Source of the DNA: a virus
DNA length: 64,000 bases
IMG/VR virus record: IMGVR_UViG_3300008119_000039
Coordinates: 20,522-84,521 of that record
Direction: 5' to 3' (one strand)
Made by a program: the position numbers and the translations under genes. The notes beneath the pieces were generated by a model. That model worked only from the letters and a program-made list of their open reading frames with translations. It was not told the origin of the DNA and did no database searches. How positions within the stretch are numbered: the stretch's first letter is position 1; each line of letters opens with the position of its first letter. Shown piece by piece: positions 56,526 through 64,000 of this stretch.

Positions 56526-56563
56526 TTTGTAATAATTATACAAAGTGTCATGACAAAGGTTTA

Positions 56564-57277
56564 TTAAAAAAAACTTTGAAGACCCTCCAGGGTCTTCTTA
56601 TGATGCTTTTTACATACAGGACAATCGTACTCAACATCTTGCTTTAATCTTGGCATAGTCTCAAAGAACTTTTGTACTTTGGCAAATTGCTCTGATGTTA
56701 AGTTGTTAATAAAATCTAATAGTTCTTGTTGAGTTTGCTCTTTAGCGTAAAACAACTCATCACCTTGATAGATGTAATCGATGCATTTAGCAATTATAGT
56801 AAACAGATCATCAAGGTTTTCTGTGTCTAAAACTTGTAACTGATTCAATACTTGTAAAGTAGGGTACTTCATAACAACACCTACATCTCCGAACAATGCA
56901 ATGTTAGCTTGATGTTCTGGAGACTTTTCTACAGCAATCTTTGTGATATCAAAAGAGATTTGAACTCTGGCTTTTTCATCATCACACGTATCGCATGGAA
57001 AAATTAAATCAATAGTTTCACCAACTGACTTCGCACGTAGTTGAGTGAAGATATATTCTAGATCGAATGTAGCTAGATCATCTGGATTAATAGGCTCAAC
57101 AACGCAAGACTTAATTACATCTTTAAGAGTGTTGATCATAGTCATAGGATCTTCACTCTGCTGAGCAATCATTAATGCTTTTTCTTCACGAACTAGAAAT
57201 GGTCTATATTTGATTTCTTTTCCACTAGACGGAATGGTCAACGTATACGTTGGGGTATTACTCATTGGTAAAGCCAT
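56564..57277 (-). CDS. 26: Baseplate hub subunit, T4 gp26-like
   Basis: 237 residues from the ATG at 57277, which has AAGGAG seven bases upstream. A beta-rich N-terminus (YTLTIPSSGKEIKYRPFLVREEK) followed by helices is the T4 gp26 baseplate family. Two zinc-type pairs (CDTC and CPVC) are visible. Part of hub assembly. Confidence 0.78.
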   Translation of the reverse strand: MALPMSNTPTYTLTIPSSGKEIKYRPFLVREEKALMIAQQSEDPMTMINTLKDVIKSCVVEPINPDDLATFDLEYIFTQLRAKSVGETIDLIFPCDTCDDEKARVQISFDITKIAVEKSPEHQANIALFGDVGVVMKYPTLQVLNQLQVLDTENLDDLFTIIAKCIDYIYQGDELFYAKEQTQQELLDFINNLTSEQFAKVQKFFETMPRLKQDVEYDCPVCKKHHKKTLEGLQSFF

Positions 57278-57279
57278 AG

Positions 57280-57696
57280 TCAATCTCCTTTAGTCATATT
57301 CTTTATAAGTTTATTCAATTCAGCAGTGCTACCTACAAAGATAGCATTATTGGTCACACTTTTAGATGAATCTTTTGGGCCATCTAATTTAGATTTCTGT
57401 TGGTGCAAATCTAATAACTGTTGGTTTATATCCGCCAACTGTTTCACCAAATTACCCACAACCTCAAATGCACGTGGGTGCTCAGATTGCTTGGCTACCT
57501 CAAGTGCATGCATTAGTGCTTCTTGTCCTTGAGATAAAAGATCGTGCAAATTGCCACGTGCTTTATCAAAGTCATTCTCAACCTTATCAGATGGCTTCTG
57601 GATTATTTCTCCAGTAGCAGCATCAATAATCTCAACTTCAGTTTTAGTTACCGTTGGGGTATCAAAAACTTCAGATAATTTATCATCAAGTTTCAT
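57280..57696 (-). CDS. 16: Terminase small subunit, T4 gp16-like
   Basis: 138 residues against 164 in T4. A helical coiled-coil core (about 40-100: FDKARGNLHDLLSQGQEAL, then VVGNLVKQLADINQQLLDLH) and a C-terminal FVGSTAELNKLIKNM match T4-like gp16. It binds DNA and regulates the large terminase. Two bases from gp26 and overlapping the 3TM gene. Confidence 0.78.
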   Translation of the reverse strand: MKLDDKLSEVFDTPTVTKTEVEIIDAATGEIIQKPSDKVENDFDKARGNLHDLLSQGQEALMHALEVAKQSEHPRAFEVVGNLVKQLADINQQLLDLHQQKSKLDGPKDSSKSVTNNAIFVGSTAELNKLIKNMTKGD

Positions 57697-58025
57697 TAGT
57701 CATTCCTAGTATTACGAACAGGTGGATCTTCCAAATTAGTATTTATCGGTTTAGCAATAGGTGTTGCAGGAATAATCCCTGCTATCTTTTCTTGACCACG
57801 TGACCAAGCAGCAATACCAAGTATAGCACCCATAGCCATATGAAACAAACCAGCACCTTTAAGTGTTAGCGGATCCCATTGGCTAGTTACTGTACCATTA
57901 GCCATTGCTTGTAGGATTGACCATGCCATTGGAAAAATAGCAAAGTCTAGAATACAAATGACCATGTACGTCCAACCCATGGCTGGACGCCATTTTTTAT
58001 TCACCCAAGATTCTTGTTCTATCAT
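57696..58025 (-). CDS. Three-helix membrane protein, holin-like
   Basis: 109 residues. NKKWRPAMGWTYMVICILDF and further hydrophobic segments (about 15-45, 60-85) resemble the 3TM holin family of GTA/phages. It ends VRNTRND, nearly identical to the end of the next-upstream protein. Coupled to gp16 (TAATG). Holin function is inferred. Confidence 0.6.
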   Translation of the reverse strand: MIEQESWVNKKWRPAMGWTYMVICILDFAIFPMAWSILQAMANGTVTSQWDPLTLKGAGLFHMAMGAILGIAAWSRGQEKIAGIIPATPIAKPINTNLEDPPVRNTRND

Positions 58026-58465
58026 TAATCGTTACGAGTGTTTCTATTCACTGGATCTCCAGGTTCTAGATAACTACCAGTCATTCCCATTGGCATCTGC
58101 GGCATTCCAGGCATTGGTGGACGAGCAGGCATGCTTACTCCACCAGCTGGTGTTGGTGAAGATGGTGGGCGAGTCCAACCAGCATTGGCAGCTTTTAGTG
58201 CTTCAGCTTGAGCAGCTTTATCATTACCAGCAAGCATAATACCAGACAGTGTACCTGTTAGGAATGTTGCGATAGGAATAATCAATTCAAAAAACTTTGA
58301 ATCAATTGGTGAGATGGCATTAAGTGGTTGTGTCACAAAGATAATAGAGTATAAAACTACAAACACAATTCCAGTTAATGTTAGAGCTAGACAGATTCCA
58401 ATAAAGAATCTCAGACGAGCCATTAGCTGATCTTCGGTATACATAAATTGATCATTCATTTGCAC
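58025..58465 (-). CDS. Two-helix membrane protein with proline-rich tail
   Basis: 146 residues: hydrophobic helices about 18-42 and 60-85, then a Pro/Gly/Met-rich tail (PPMPGMPQMPMG) ending VNRNTRND. Shares its last residues with the downstream membrane protein. Unknown; possible virion or lysis role. Overlaps both neighbours. Confidence 0.6.
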   Translation of the reverse strand: MQMNDQFMYTEDQLMARLRFFIGICLALTLTGIVFVVLYSIIFVTQPLNAISPIDSKFFELIIPIATFLTGTLSGIMLAGNDKAAQAEALKAANAGWTRPPSSPTPAGGVSMPARPPMPGMPQMPMGMTGSYLEPGDPVNRNTRND

Positions 58466-58716
58466 GATACTCCTGATGTTGGGGTAGATTGTTTAGGTTG
58501 TTCTGTAACTGGTCCGAGTCTTGGATCACGCTGACCTTTAAAAATATGTTCTGGGCAAGATCTTGTTATATCACATAGTGGCAATTTACAAATATCTTTA
58601 TCCCAATTGGCTGGATCTTGACATGGATATCTGTAACGATCTCCACCAAAGAATGCCAGCACTAACGGCAATACTAATAATATTGCTAAGTATTTAAATA
58701 GTTTTTTGTCGTTCAT
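58456..58716 (-). CDS. Small membrane-anchored cysteine-containing protein
   Basis: 86 residues from the minus-strand ATG at 58716. Hydrophobic N-terminal segment (about 8-24), then five cysteines (YPCQD, DICKL, PLCDITRSC and the C-terminal SCK). Likely exported with disulfides. Not recognised. Confidence 0.6.
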   Translation of the reverse strand: MNDKKLFKYLAILLVLPLVLAFFGGDRYRYPCQDPANWDKDICKLPLCDITRSCPEHIFKGQRDPRLGPVTEQPKQSTPTSGVSCK

Positions 58717-58717
58717 T

Positions 58718-59473
58718 TTATCTTCCAGAAAATATAGAAGTAACACCAGTAGTTATATTCTGAGTTTCCCCAGTATTAACTTGCTGTTGAAATCCATTAA
58801 AGTCATTTGTGTATTCAGCTGGCACGCTTTGTGCTTGACTCATACCAGGAATGGGGTTTCCGTTGATAGTAGGCATTTGAAAGAATCTTGAAAACTGAGA
58901 TTCCTTAACTTCTTTCGGTGTACTGTACGCAGTTGAACGCCAGTACTTGTAATTCATACTAACTTGAAGTTTCATTACTTCTTTTGTTTCGTACCCAAGA
59001 GATATTGGACTAATACTCTTTGGATAACATTCAGAAAGTTTAACTGAGTAGCGTTTTCTATCTTTTAAATCTTCAACTTCAATGTCTAAGTCTGTAATAT
59101 AATTTTCATAATATTCAAATGTTCTTGTGTAGGGATTTTGAATAGAATCTAACCAACGATCAAAGAATAGTTTAACTTCCATATTGTTATCAACATAGAA
59201 AGTCATACTAATATTATCAAATGTTTTCTCAGAAGGCACTTCACGGATCTCTCCGTATTGTCTAATTTGATTGGTTATTAAGTTTTGACCAGGAAGTGAA
59301 ATCTCTGAACAAAACAACAATAACTTTCTCATATTTGTAAACGATCCTACTGATTTTGGTGGGGTCATCATTACTGCGTATCTTGATGAACGCATTAACC
59401 CTTCAGTTTTAATCGTTGATATAAAATTTCTTAAGCCAGAATTCTTTTGTGCTGGCGGATTGAAAATAGCCAT
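58718..59473 (-). CDS. Tail-tube/gp54-like baseplate protein
   Basis: 251 residues. SRYAVMMTPPKSVG, LLLFCSEISLPGQNL, DNISMTFYVDNNMEVKLFFD and ECYPKSISPISLGYE follow the tail-tube fold shared by gp19 and gp54 in T4-like phages. gp54 joins the hub to the first tube ring. The neighbouring gp48, gp53 and gp27 genes support a baseplate role; gp54 versus another tube-like protein is not certain. Confidence 0.7.
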   Translation of the reverse strand: MAIFNPPAQKNSGLRNFISTIKTEGLMRSSRYAVMMTPPKSVGSFTNMRKLLLFCSEISLPGQNLITNQIRQYGEIREVPSEKTFDNISMTFYVDNNMEVKLFFDRWLDSIQNPYTRTFEYYENYITDLDIEVEDLKDRKRYSVKLSECYPKSISPISLGYETKEVMKLQVSMNYKYWRSTAYSTPKEVKESQFSRFFQMPTINGNPIPGMSQAQSVPAEYTNDFNGFQQQVNTGETQNITTGVTSIFSGR

Positions 59474-60073
59474 TTAACCCATCTTCCTTTTTGAATCTGT
59501 CCAAACTTGTTGGGTAGTTGCACCAACAAATCGTTCAACTGGCAATAACATAGCAGTTGCCCAGTCGTATGAGGGAACTTCTCTAAATGCAGATCTAACA
59601 TGACTATCTAAATAATGTTTGACGCAAGGAATAGCTCCATTAAATCGTGATACACCATCAATTAGTGCCCAAGAATACTTAATTCTAGTGGCTTCATTTA
59701 GCTTATTATTGCTGGCGTACTGCATAAGTTTATCCAACAATCTAATACGTAATTGGTAAGGCAAATAGTGCATATTTAACCCAAGGAATCCACCTTGAAC
59801 TTTTCTAAACGGAAATACCAAGGGAAATCTGTCGTAGTAAGGTAACTCGTTTTTAAGTTTAGGGTCATACAAAAACATATACAGCTTACCAGGCATAATG
59901 GTCATCTTTAGCTGCTGCGGATTACCCTTTAAGACTTTAGGTGGCGTTATTGATTGCTTAGACATAAGCAATGCTTGCTGACTGAACCAAGCACGAGACT
60001 TCTTGACTGCGTCGTCAAGGTTATACTTGTTTCGTTCGAATACGTCTTGGAGTGTAGGTGATTGTATAGCCAT
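59474..60073 (-). CDS. Conserved T4-like virion assembly protein
   Basis: 199 residues. ELPYYDRFPLVFPFRKVQGG and FLGLNMHYLPYQLRIRLLDKL are strongly conserved in cyano- and pelagiphages, where this gene is sometimes labelled a DNA end protector; I do not see enough to confirm that. A minus-strand CTAAATA lies directly upstream. Confidence 0.65.
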   Translation of the reverse strand: MAIQSPTLQDVFERNKYNLDDAVKKSRAWFSQQALLMSKQSITPPKVLKGNPQQLKMTIMPGKLYMFLYDPKLKNELPYYDRFPLVFPFRKVQGGFLGLNMHYLPYQLRIRLLDKLMQYASNNKLNEATRIKYSWALIDGVSRFNGAIPCVKHYLDSHVRSAFREVPSYDWATAMLLPVERFVGATTQQVWTDSKRKMG

Positions 60074-60078
60074 ACTAT

Positions 60079-60085
60079 TATTTAG
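60079..60085 (-). promoter_or_regulatory. Minus-strand CTAAATA late-promoter-like motif
   Basis: CTAAATA on the minus strand, six bases before the ATG of the gene at 60073; probably an internal late start. Confidence 0.5.
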
Positions 60086-60086
60086 G

Positions 60087-60524
60087 TTACTTTAACCCAA
60101 GTTCATGCTCAGTAATGATCTTAAATTCCCAATTCCTATCTTTAGCATATTCAGTGGCAGCTTTCCATTTGGCTTGATTCTTGATAAAGGTCATAGACTC
60201 GGTTAAATACCTTTGAGTTTGACGACCTGGATATACTGGAGGTTGGGTTTGGCTAAAGGGTTTTACTTCTACTAGGTAAGTTTTTAATATCCCATCCTTT
60301 TGCTTAACTTGTATTTGAAAATCCACGAAATAACGATGTATTCTATCATCGGTTGGGCATCTGTACGGAACAACTGTCTCTTCGGATATCCACTTGACAA
60401 CTGCTGGGTTTTTATCACACCAAGAAGCGAATCTGGTCTCCCACGATGAACGCATAATTATGTTCGTTGGATCCCCAGTATACTTTTGTGGAAACAGTGG
60501 TTTGAATAATCTTTTGTGGTACAT
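60087..60524 (-). CDS. 4: Head completion protein, T4 gp4-like
   Basis: 145 residues against 150 in T4. IIMRSSWETRFASWCDKNPAV, WISEETVVPY, RYFVDFQIQ and TYLVEVKPFSQT define the gp4/gp50 family, which has a nuclease-like PD-(D/E)XK fold. It completes the head before tail joining. First gene of the minus-strand structural operon. Confidence 0.9.
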   Translation of the reverse strand: MYHKRLFKPLFPQKYTGDPTNIIMRSSWETRFASWCDKNPAVVKWISEETVVPYRCPTDDRIHRYFVDFQIQVKQKDGILKTYLVEVKPFSQTQPPVYPGRQTQRYLTESMTFIKNQAKWKAATEYAKDRNWEFKIITEHELGLK

Positions 60525-60527
60525 CGC

Positions 60528-60560
60528 CTAAATAATAGTAGTGTAATTGCTAATATTTAG
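60528..60560. promoter_or_regulatory. Divergent late promoter region with two CTAAATA motifs
   Basis: CTAAATA at 60528-60534 faces the plus-strand baseplate operon (start 60569), and CTAAATA at 60560-60554 on the minus strand faces the gp4 operon (start 60524). The two transcripts would overlap by their first bases. This is the clearest evidence for CTAAATA as the late promoter here. Confidence 0.65.
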
Positions 60561-60568
60561 GGTGCCCA

Positions 60569-61708
60569 ATGCCAAACGCAGATAGAAACGCAGCAGAACA
60601 GGCTTTACAAGAAAGACTGAAAACCTCAACAAAATCATTCCAAGGTGGACCTCTAGAGAGAACCGCTTTTGGTGAGGGTAAATACGACATTAAACAACAC
60701 TCGTATCCATCAAATTTGATGAGTTATGAGTATGGTGGTAACTACGTTATATTTTACATTAACGTGGCAGTCGAGTCAAAGTTATTCAACGATAAAACTA
60801 TACAAACCGTAGCTGATGTTCCGCCACGTTTACGTAGCAATGGTTTAATTGCTCAAAACGAAAGGCTATTTGGTAATGGTAGTACTGTAGGAGATAAAGC
60901 AGCATTTGTTGGATTAAATGCAGCTGGACAAGTTATTGAAGGTGCAGTAGGTGGTGGATTATTGGCTGGTAGAAAAGGTGCTGTTGCTGGTGCATCTTTA
61001 AATGCAGCCCCAGCAGCAATTGGTATTGGTGCTGCAGCTACTCAAGCAGCATCTGTTACTCGTGCTCAGAAAAGATTAAAAACAGCAATCGCCTTACACG
61101 TACCAAATCAATTAAATATTCGATATGGTGTAAGTTACTCTGAAGAAGATACATTTGCATTTCAAGCAGCAGCTAGCGGTGCAGCAATTGCAAAGTTTTT
61201 AGCGAATGGTGGGAATTCTGGACAAGCAGCTAATGATACTGCAGCTATTGCGGCAGCCATGGGATTAAAAAGTGACAAGCAAGGTGCAGCTGCTTCAGCA
61301 GCCATGGGTCTTGCGGCAAACCCAAAGAAAGAACAACTGTTCAAGAGCGTAGACTTTAGAACATTCCAATTCGATTATCAATTCTTCCCAAGAGATATTG
61401 GCGAAGCTGAAAATGTATTGCGTATTATTGAGCAATTCAAGTATCATATGCACCCAGAGTTTAAAGACACAAATCAGTTTTTATACATCTATCCATCTGA
61501 ATTTGATATTGCGTATTATCAAGACGGTAAAGAAAATACAAATCTTCATCGTCACACTTCTTGTGTTCTTACTGAGATGAGTATTAACTACACACCAAAC
61601 GGACAATTCAATTCTTTTGCCAATGGTATGCCTACTCAAATCAACGTAGTATTAAACTTTAAAGAACTTTCTACTCTCACCAAAGATCTTATTAAGGAAG
61701 GTTTATAA
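60569..61708 (+). CDS. 48: Baseplate tail-tube cap, T4 gp48-like
   Basis: 379 residues against 364 in T4. The N-terminal YGGNYVIFYINV, a large alanine/glycine-rich insert (about 115-255), and the C-terminal FDYQFFPRDIGEAENVLRII, RHTSCVLTEMSINYTPNGQF and VVLNFKELSTL follow the gp48 family. It caps the hub where the tail tube starts. Confidence 0.85.
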   Translation: MPNADRNAAEQALQERLKTSTKSFQGGPLERTAFGEGKYDIKQHSYPSNLMSYEYGGNYVIFYINVAVESKLFNDKTIQTVADVPPRLRSNGLIAQNERLFGNGSTVGDKAAFVGLNAAGQVIEGAVGGGLLAGRKGAVAGASLNAAPAAIGIGAAATQAASVTRAQKRLKTAIALHVPNQLNIRYGVSYSEEDTFAFQAAASGAAIAKFLANGGNSGQAANDTAAIAAAMGLKSDKQGAAASAAMGLAANPKKEQLFKSVDFRTFQFDYQFFPRDIGEAENVLRIIEQFKYHMHPEFKDTNQFLYIYPSEFDIAYYQDGKENTNLHRHTSCVLTEMSINYTPNGQFNSFANGMPTQINVVLNFKELSTLTKDLIKEGL

Positions 61709-62202
61709 TGTACTTTCAAGATTTCCCAAATTTCCTTTATGATTTTGAGTTTACTAAAAATAAACGTGATGCTCTTGTACTAACTGACATCACTCGCAAC
61801 ATTCGTTTTCGTAGAGATGTATTGGCAAACATTACAGTTTACGATGAGTATGATGTTAAAGATGGTGAAACTCCAGAGATAGTTGCCGAGAAAATTTATG
61901 GTAATGCCGAGTATCATTGGATTATTATGTTGGTCAATGAACGCTTTGATTACAGAGCTGACTGGGTATTATCAATACCAAGACTAGAAGAATTCGTCGC
62001 AGCCAAATATGGTGCACAAGCAAATGCTATTCATCACTATGAAGATAGCAAAGGTAATATTGTTCATTCAACAGCATCAGGTGCAGTTTCTGTTTCAAAT
62101 CGTCAATACGAAGACTCAGAAAATGAAAAGAAACGTAGAATTAAAATAGTTTCTCCTGCACTTATCGATACTGTTTTAAATAACTTCAAAGAATTATTAT
62201 AA
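61708..62202 (+). CDS. 53: Baseplate wedge protein, T4 gp53-like
   Basis: 164 residues against 196 in T4. MYFQDFPNFLYDF at the start, NIRFRRDVLANITVYDEYDV, and a LysM-like segment GETPEIVAEKIYGNAEYHW are typical of gp53, which links neighbouring wedges. Coupled to both neighbours by TAATG-type overlaps. Confidence 0.88.
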   Translation: MYFQDFPNFLYDFEFTKNKRDALVLTDITRNIRFRRDVLANITVYDEYDVKDGETPEIVAEKIYGNAEYHWIIMLVNERFDYRADWVLSIPRLEEFVAAKYGAQANAIHHYEDSKGNIVHSTASGAVSVSNRQYEDSENEKKRRIKIVSPALIDTVLNNFKELL

Positions 62203-63482
62203 TGCAACCTTCAAGTGTATTGAGATTTGCTGGTGATGTAACAATAAACAAAGTTCTTGTTATTACACCAAGCGGATTTTATCAAGATATCGCCAACCAA
62301 GTTAAAGGTATTCAAATCTTTGAAGATTTGTTATCACCATTTATCACAGGTTCACTAGTAGTAAAAGATTCCTTAGATTTAATAAATCTATTCCCATTCG
62401 TTGGTGAAGAATTCCTAGAGTTGGATGTAACAACACCTACTCTAAAAGAAGGTAACATAAAAGGTAAATTTTATATTTACAAAATGACTGATCGTGAACT
62501 AATTGGTGACAAATCTGTGGCTTACCAATTGCACTTTACGTCACAGGAATCGTTGTTAGACTTAAACAAATCAATTAGCAAATCATTCTCTGGTAAAGTT
62601 TCAGATATTGCTACCAAGTTTTTAATGGATAAAACTATCGGGTTGCAATCTACTAAAAATAATATTGTAGAGCAAACTTCCAACGAAACCAAGTATGTAT
62701 CAAACTTTTGGTCACCTGTTAAAAACTTAGTTTATTTAACAGAACAAGCACTTAATAAAAGTGGTTCGCCAACATACGTATTCTTTGAGAATCGTGATGG
62801 ATATAATTTCGTTTCACTTGAATCATTATATAAGAAACCTGTTAAACATAGTTTTATTAAAGACAACTATGTTAGAGATCCACGTGGAACTACAGGATCT
62901 GTTAGGAATGTTCAAGAAGATTATAAACGCATAACTGACTTAAAAATTCCAGTTGGTATTGATTACATAGATAGAATTCAAAGTGGTGTGTATGCATCTA
63001 GAATGTATACATACGATTTAGCTACAAAGAAAGTTGAAAGTAAAAACTTTAGTGCAGTTGAAAAATTTAATCAAAGAAGTCACTTAAATGAGTTTGCACC
63101 TTACTCTAAAAAAGTTATTTCTCGTTACGGTGCAAAACTATTCAATGAGTTAAAGTATTATAATAACTTTAGTAACTTTGGCGATGCTACTCCAACTAAG
63201 AGTATTCAAGAACGTATTTCTTTAATGAAGCAATCTGAATCTACTAAAATTGAAATCACAGTTCCAGGTCGTTGTGATTATACAGTTGGTCAAAAAGTAG
63301 ATATTAAATTATACAAAGCTGAACCAACTAGTAAGAATGATAAAAAGACCTTAGATAATATGTTCTCAGGTAACTATATTATTTCTGCTATAAATCATAT
63401 GATAACAAGAGAAATGCACGAGTGTTCTATGGAACTAATAAAAGATTCTCTATTAGTAAATCTTGATGGGAAAACCAAATAA
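62202..63482 (+). CDS. 27: Baseplate hub protein, T4 gp27-like
   Basis: 426 residues against 391 in T4. GIQIFEDLLSPFITGSLVVKD, FVGEEFLELDVTTPTL, YKMTDRELIGDKSVAYQLHF and SKSFSGKVSDIATKFL match the gp27-like hub, a trimer that holds the gp5 spike. Its TAA overlaps the next ATG. Confidence 0.85.
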   Translation: MQPSSVLRFAGDVTINKVLVITPSGFYQDIANQVKGIQIFEDLLSPFITGSLVVKDSLDLINLFPFVGEEFLELDVTTPTLKEGNIKGKFYIYKMTDRELIGDKSVAYQLHFTSQESLLDLNKSISKSFSGKVSDIATKFLMDKTIGLQSTKNNIVEQTSNETKYVSNFWSPVKNLVYLTEQALNKSGSPTYVFFENRDGYNFVSLESLYKKPVKHSFIKDNYVRDPRGTTGSVRNVQEDYKRITDLKIPVGIDYIDRIQSGVYASRMYTYDLATKKVESKNFSAVEKFNQRSHLNEFAPYSKKVISRYGAKLFNELKYYNNFSNFGDATPTKSIQERISLMKQSESTKIEITVPGRCDYTVGQKVDIKLYKAEPTSKNDKKTLDNMFSGNYIISAINHMITREMHECSMELIKDSLLVNLDGKTK

Positions 63483-64000
63483 TGAATTTATTTACAGGCG
63501 TAGTTGAAAATAGACAAGACCCATTAAAGTTAGGTCGTTGTCAAGTTAGAATTGTTGGTATTCATACTGACGATAAAACACTTTTACCAACATCAGACTT
63601 ACCTTGGGCGTATCCTGTTCAACCAGTAACTTCTGCGGCAATTAGTGGTATTGGTAATTCACCAGTTGGTCCAGTTCCAGGAACTTGGGTTGTTGTTATG
63701 TTCCGAGATGAAGATCAACAGATGCCTATTATTATGGGTACTATTGGTGGTATCCCGCAGACTAAATCTGGTGCACGAGCACTTGATGATTCAAACGATT
63801 CTATTATACCAACAGATGGTGGATTTCTAACTACCAGCGATGGAACTATTGTAACAGATGGATCTGGTAATCCAATTACAACTGGTACTAATCAAGCAAA
63901 CAATTCTGCGCCAACTACACCAACTCCTGCTGCAATTCCAGTAGCTAAGAGTGGTAACACAATAACTAAATTAACACCACCACCAAAATCTGGTGCTACC
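63482..64000 (+). CDS. 5: Baseplate spike/hub protein, T4 gp5-like (partial)
   Basis: The frame is open to the window end (173 codons). The N-terminal OB-fold is clear: MNLFTGVVENRQDPLKLGRC, VRIVGIH, PWAYPVQPV, GTWVVVMFRDED and IIMGTIGG. It is followed by a Pro/Thr/Ser-rich linker. Whether a lysozyme domain and beta-helix follow cannot be seen. Confidence 0.85.
   Translation, partial: MNLFTGVVENRQDPLKLGRCQVRIVGIHTDDKTLLPTSDLPWAYPVQPVTSAAISGIGNSPVGPVPGTWVVVMFRDEDQQMPIIMGTIGGIPQTKSGARALDDSNDSIIPTDGGFLTTSDGTIVTDGSGNPITTGTNQANNSAPTTPTPAAIPVAKSGNTITKLTPPPKSGAT

Noticed and set aside
1-64000. CRISPR array, integrase, transposase or insertion sequence
   Set aside because: No regular repeat-spacer pattern, no recombinase motifs and no terminal inverted repeats were seen; the window fits a lytic phage.

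Overview
This window is part of a large, strictly lytic T4-like myovirus genome. The evidence is a set of T4-type core genes: primase gp61, RNase H, late co-activator gp33, helicase loader gp59, single-strand binding protein gp32, terminase small subunit gp16, head completion gp4, and baseplate genes gp26, gp48, gp53, gp27 and gp5. A phage dNTP set (thyX, nrdA, nrdB, dCMP deaminase), phoH and a tRNA array fit the same picture. The DNA is AT-rich by eye. No integrase, repressor, transposase or CRISPR array was seen.

The host is probably an aquatic betaproteobacterium (Burkholderiales-like); this is inference. Two genes encode Bug/TctC-type periplasmic solute-binding proteins, a family greatly expanded in that group. 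The phage also carries a circularly permuted two-piece tmRNA whose tag ends ALAA, as in beta/gamma-proteobacteria, and two-piece tmRNA is known from one betaproteobacterial lineage.

Layout. 1-3 kb: end of a structural-type gene, conserved small genes, and a spanin/holin-like lysis cassette. 3-10 kb: primase, thyX, nrdA/nrdB, class II aldolase, GIY-YIG-like protein. 10-13 kb: exported and coiled-coil proteins, including one with cysteine repeats. 13-17 kb: small genes, a DsbA-like protein, and an alpha/beta hydrolase - PLP class IV enzyme - alpha/beta hydrolase cassette. 17-22 kb: rnh, DUF6433, then an early-promoter operon of exported proteins and a lipoprotein. 22-28 kb: dCMP deaminase, rubrerythrin, 2OG-oxygenase-like proteins, a Bug protein, an AsnB-like PP-loop enzyme, and an iscU-iscA-erpA-like Fe-S operon. 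28.4-30.4 kb: eleven tRNA genes, one unexplained structured segment and one minus-strand gene. 30.4-37 kb: 2OG-oxygenase and methyltransferase island plus a second Bug protein. 37-40.6 kb: a plcP-agt-like lipid-remodelling pair and a YnfA-like protein. 40.7-49 kb: early small genes, AAA ATPase, phosphoesterase, MazG-like and HAD proteins, PhoH, GH19 endolysin, PD-(D/E)XK nuclease, permuted tmRNA. 49-54.6 kb: SleB-like hydrolase, ClpP-like protease, and gp33-gp59-gp32. 54.6-60.5 kb (minus strand) and 60.5-64 kb (plus strand): divergent virion-assembly operons.

Regulation can be read directly. At least thirteen sigma70-like promoters have an exact 17-bp spacer, and most carry a conserved TTTAATTC-type block next to the -35. 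Six of them place an ATG, and one a GTG, exactly seven bases after the -10, at the predicted transcription start. Several genes are therefore probably translated from leaderless mRNA. A CTAAATA motif, which I infer to be the late promoter, lies in front of virion genes and occurs in both orientations between the divergent structural operons. Overall the phage combines nucleotide, Fe-S, lipid and solute-capture auxiliary genes with its own translation-support set (tRNAs and tmRNA).
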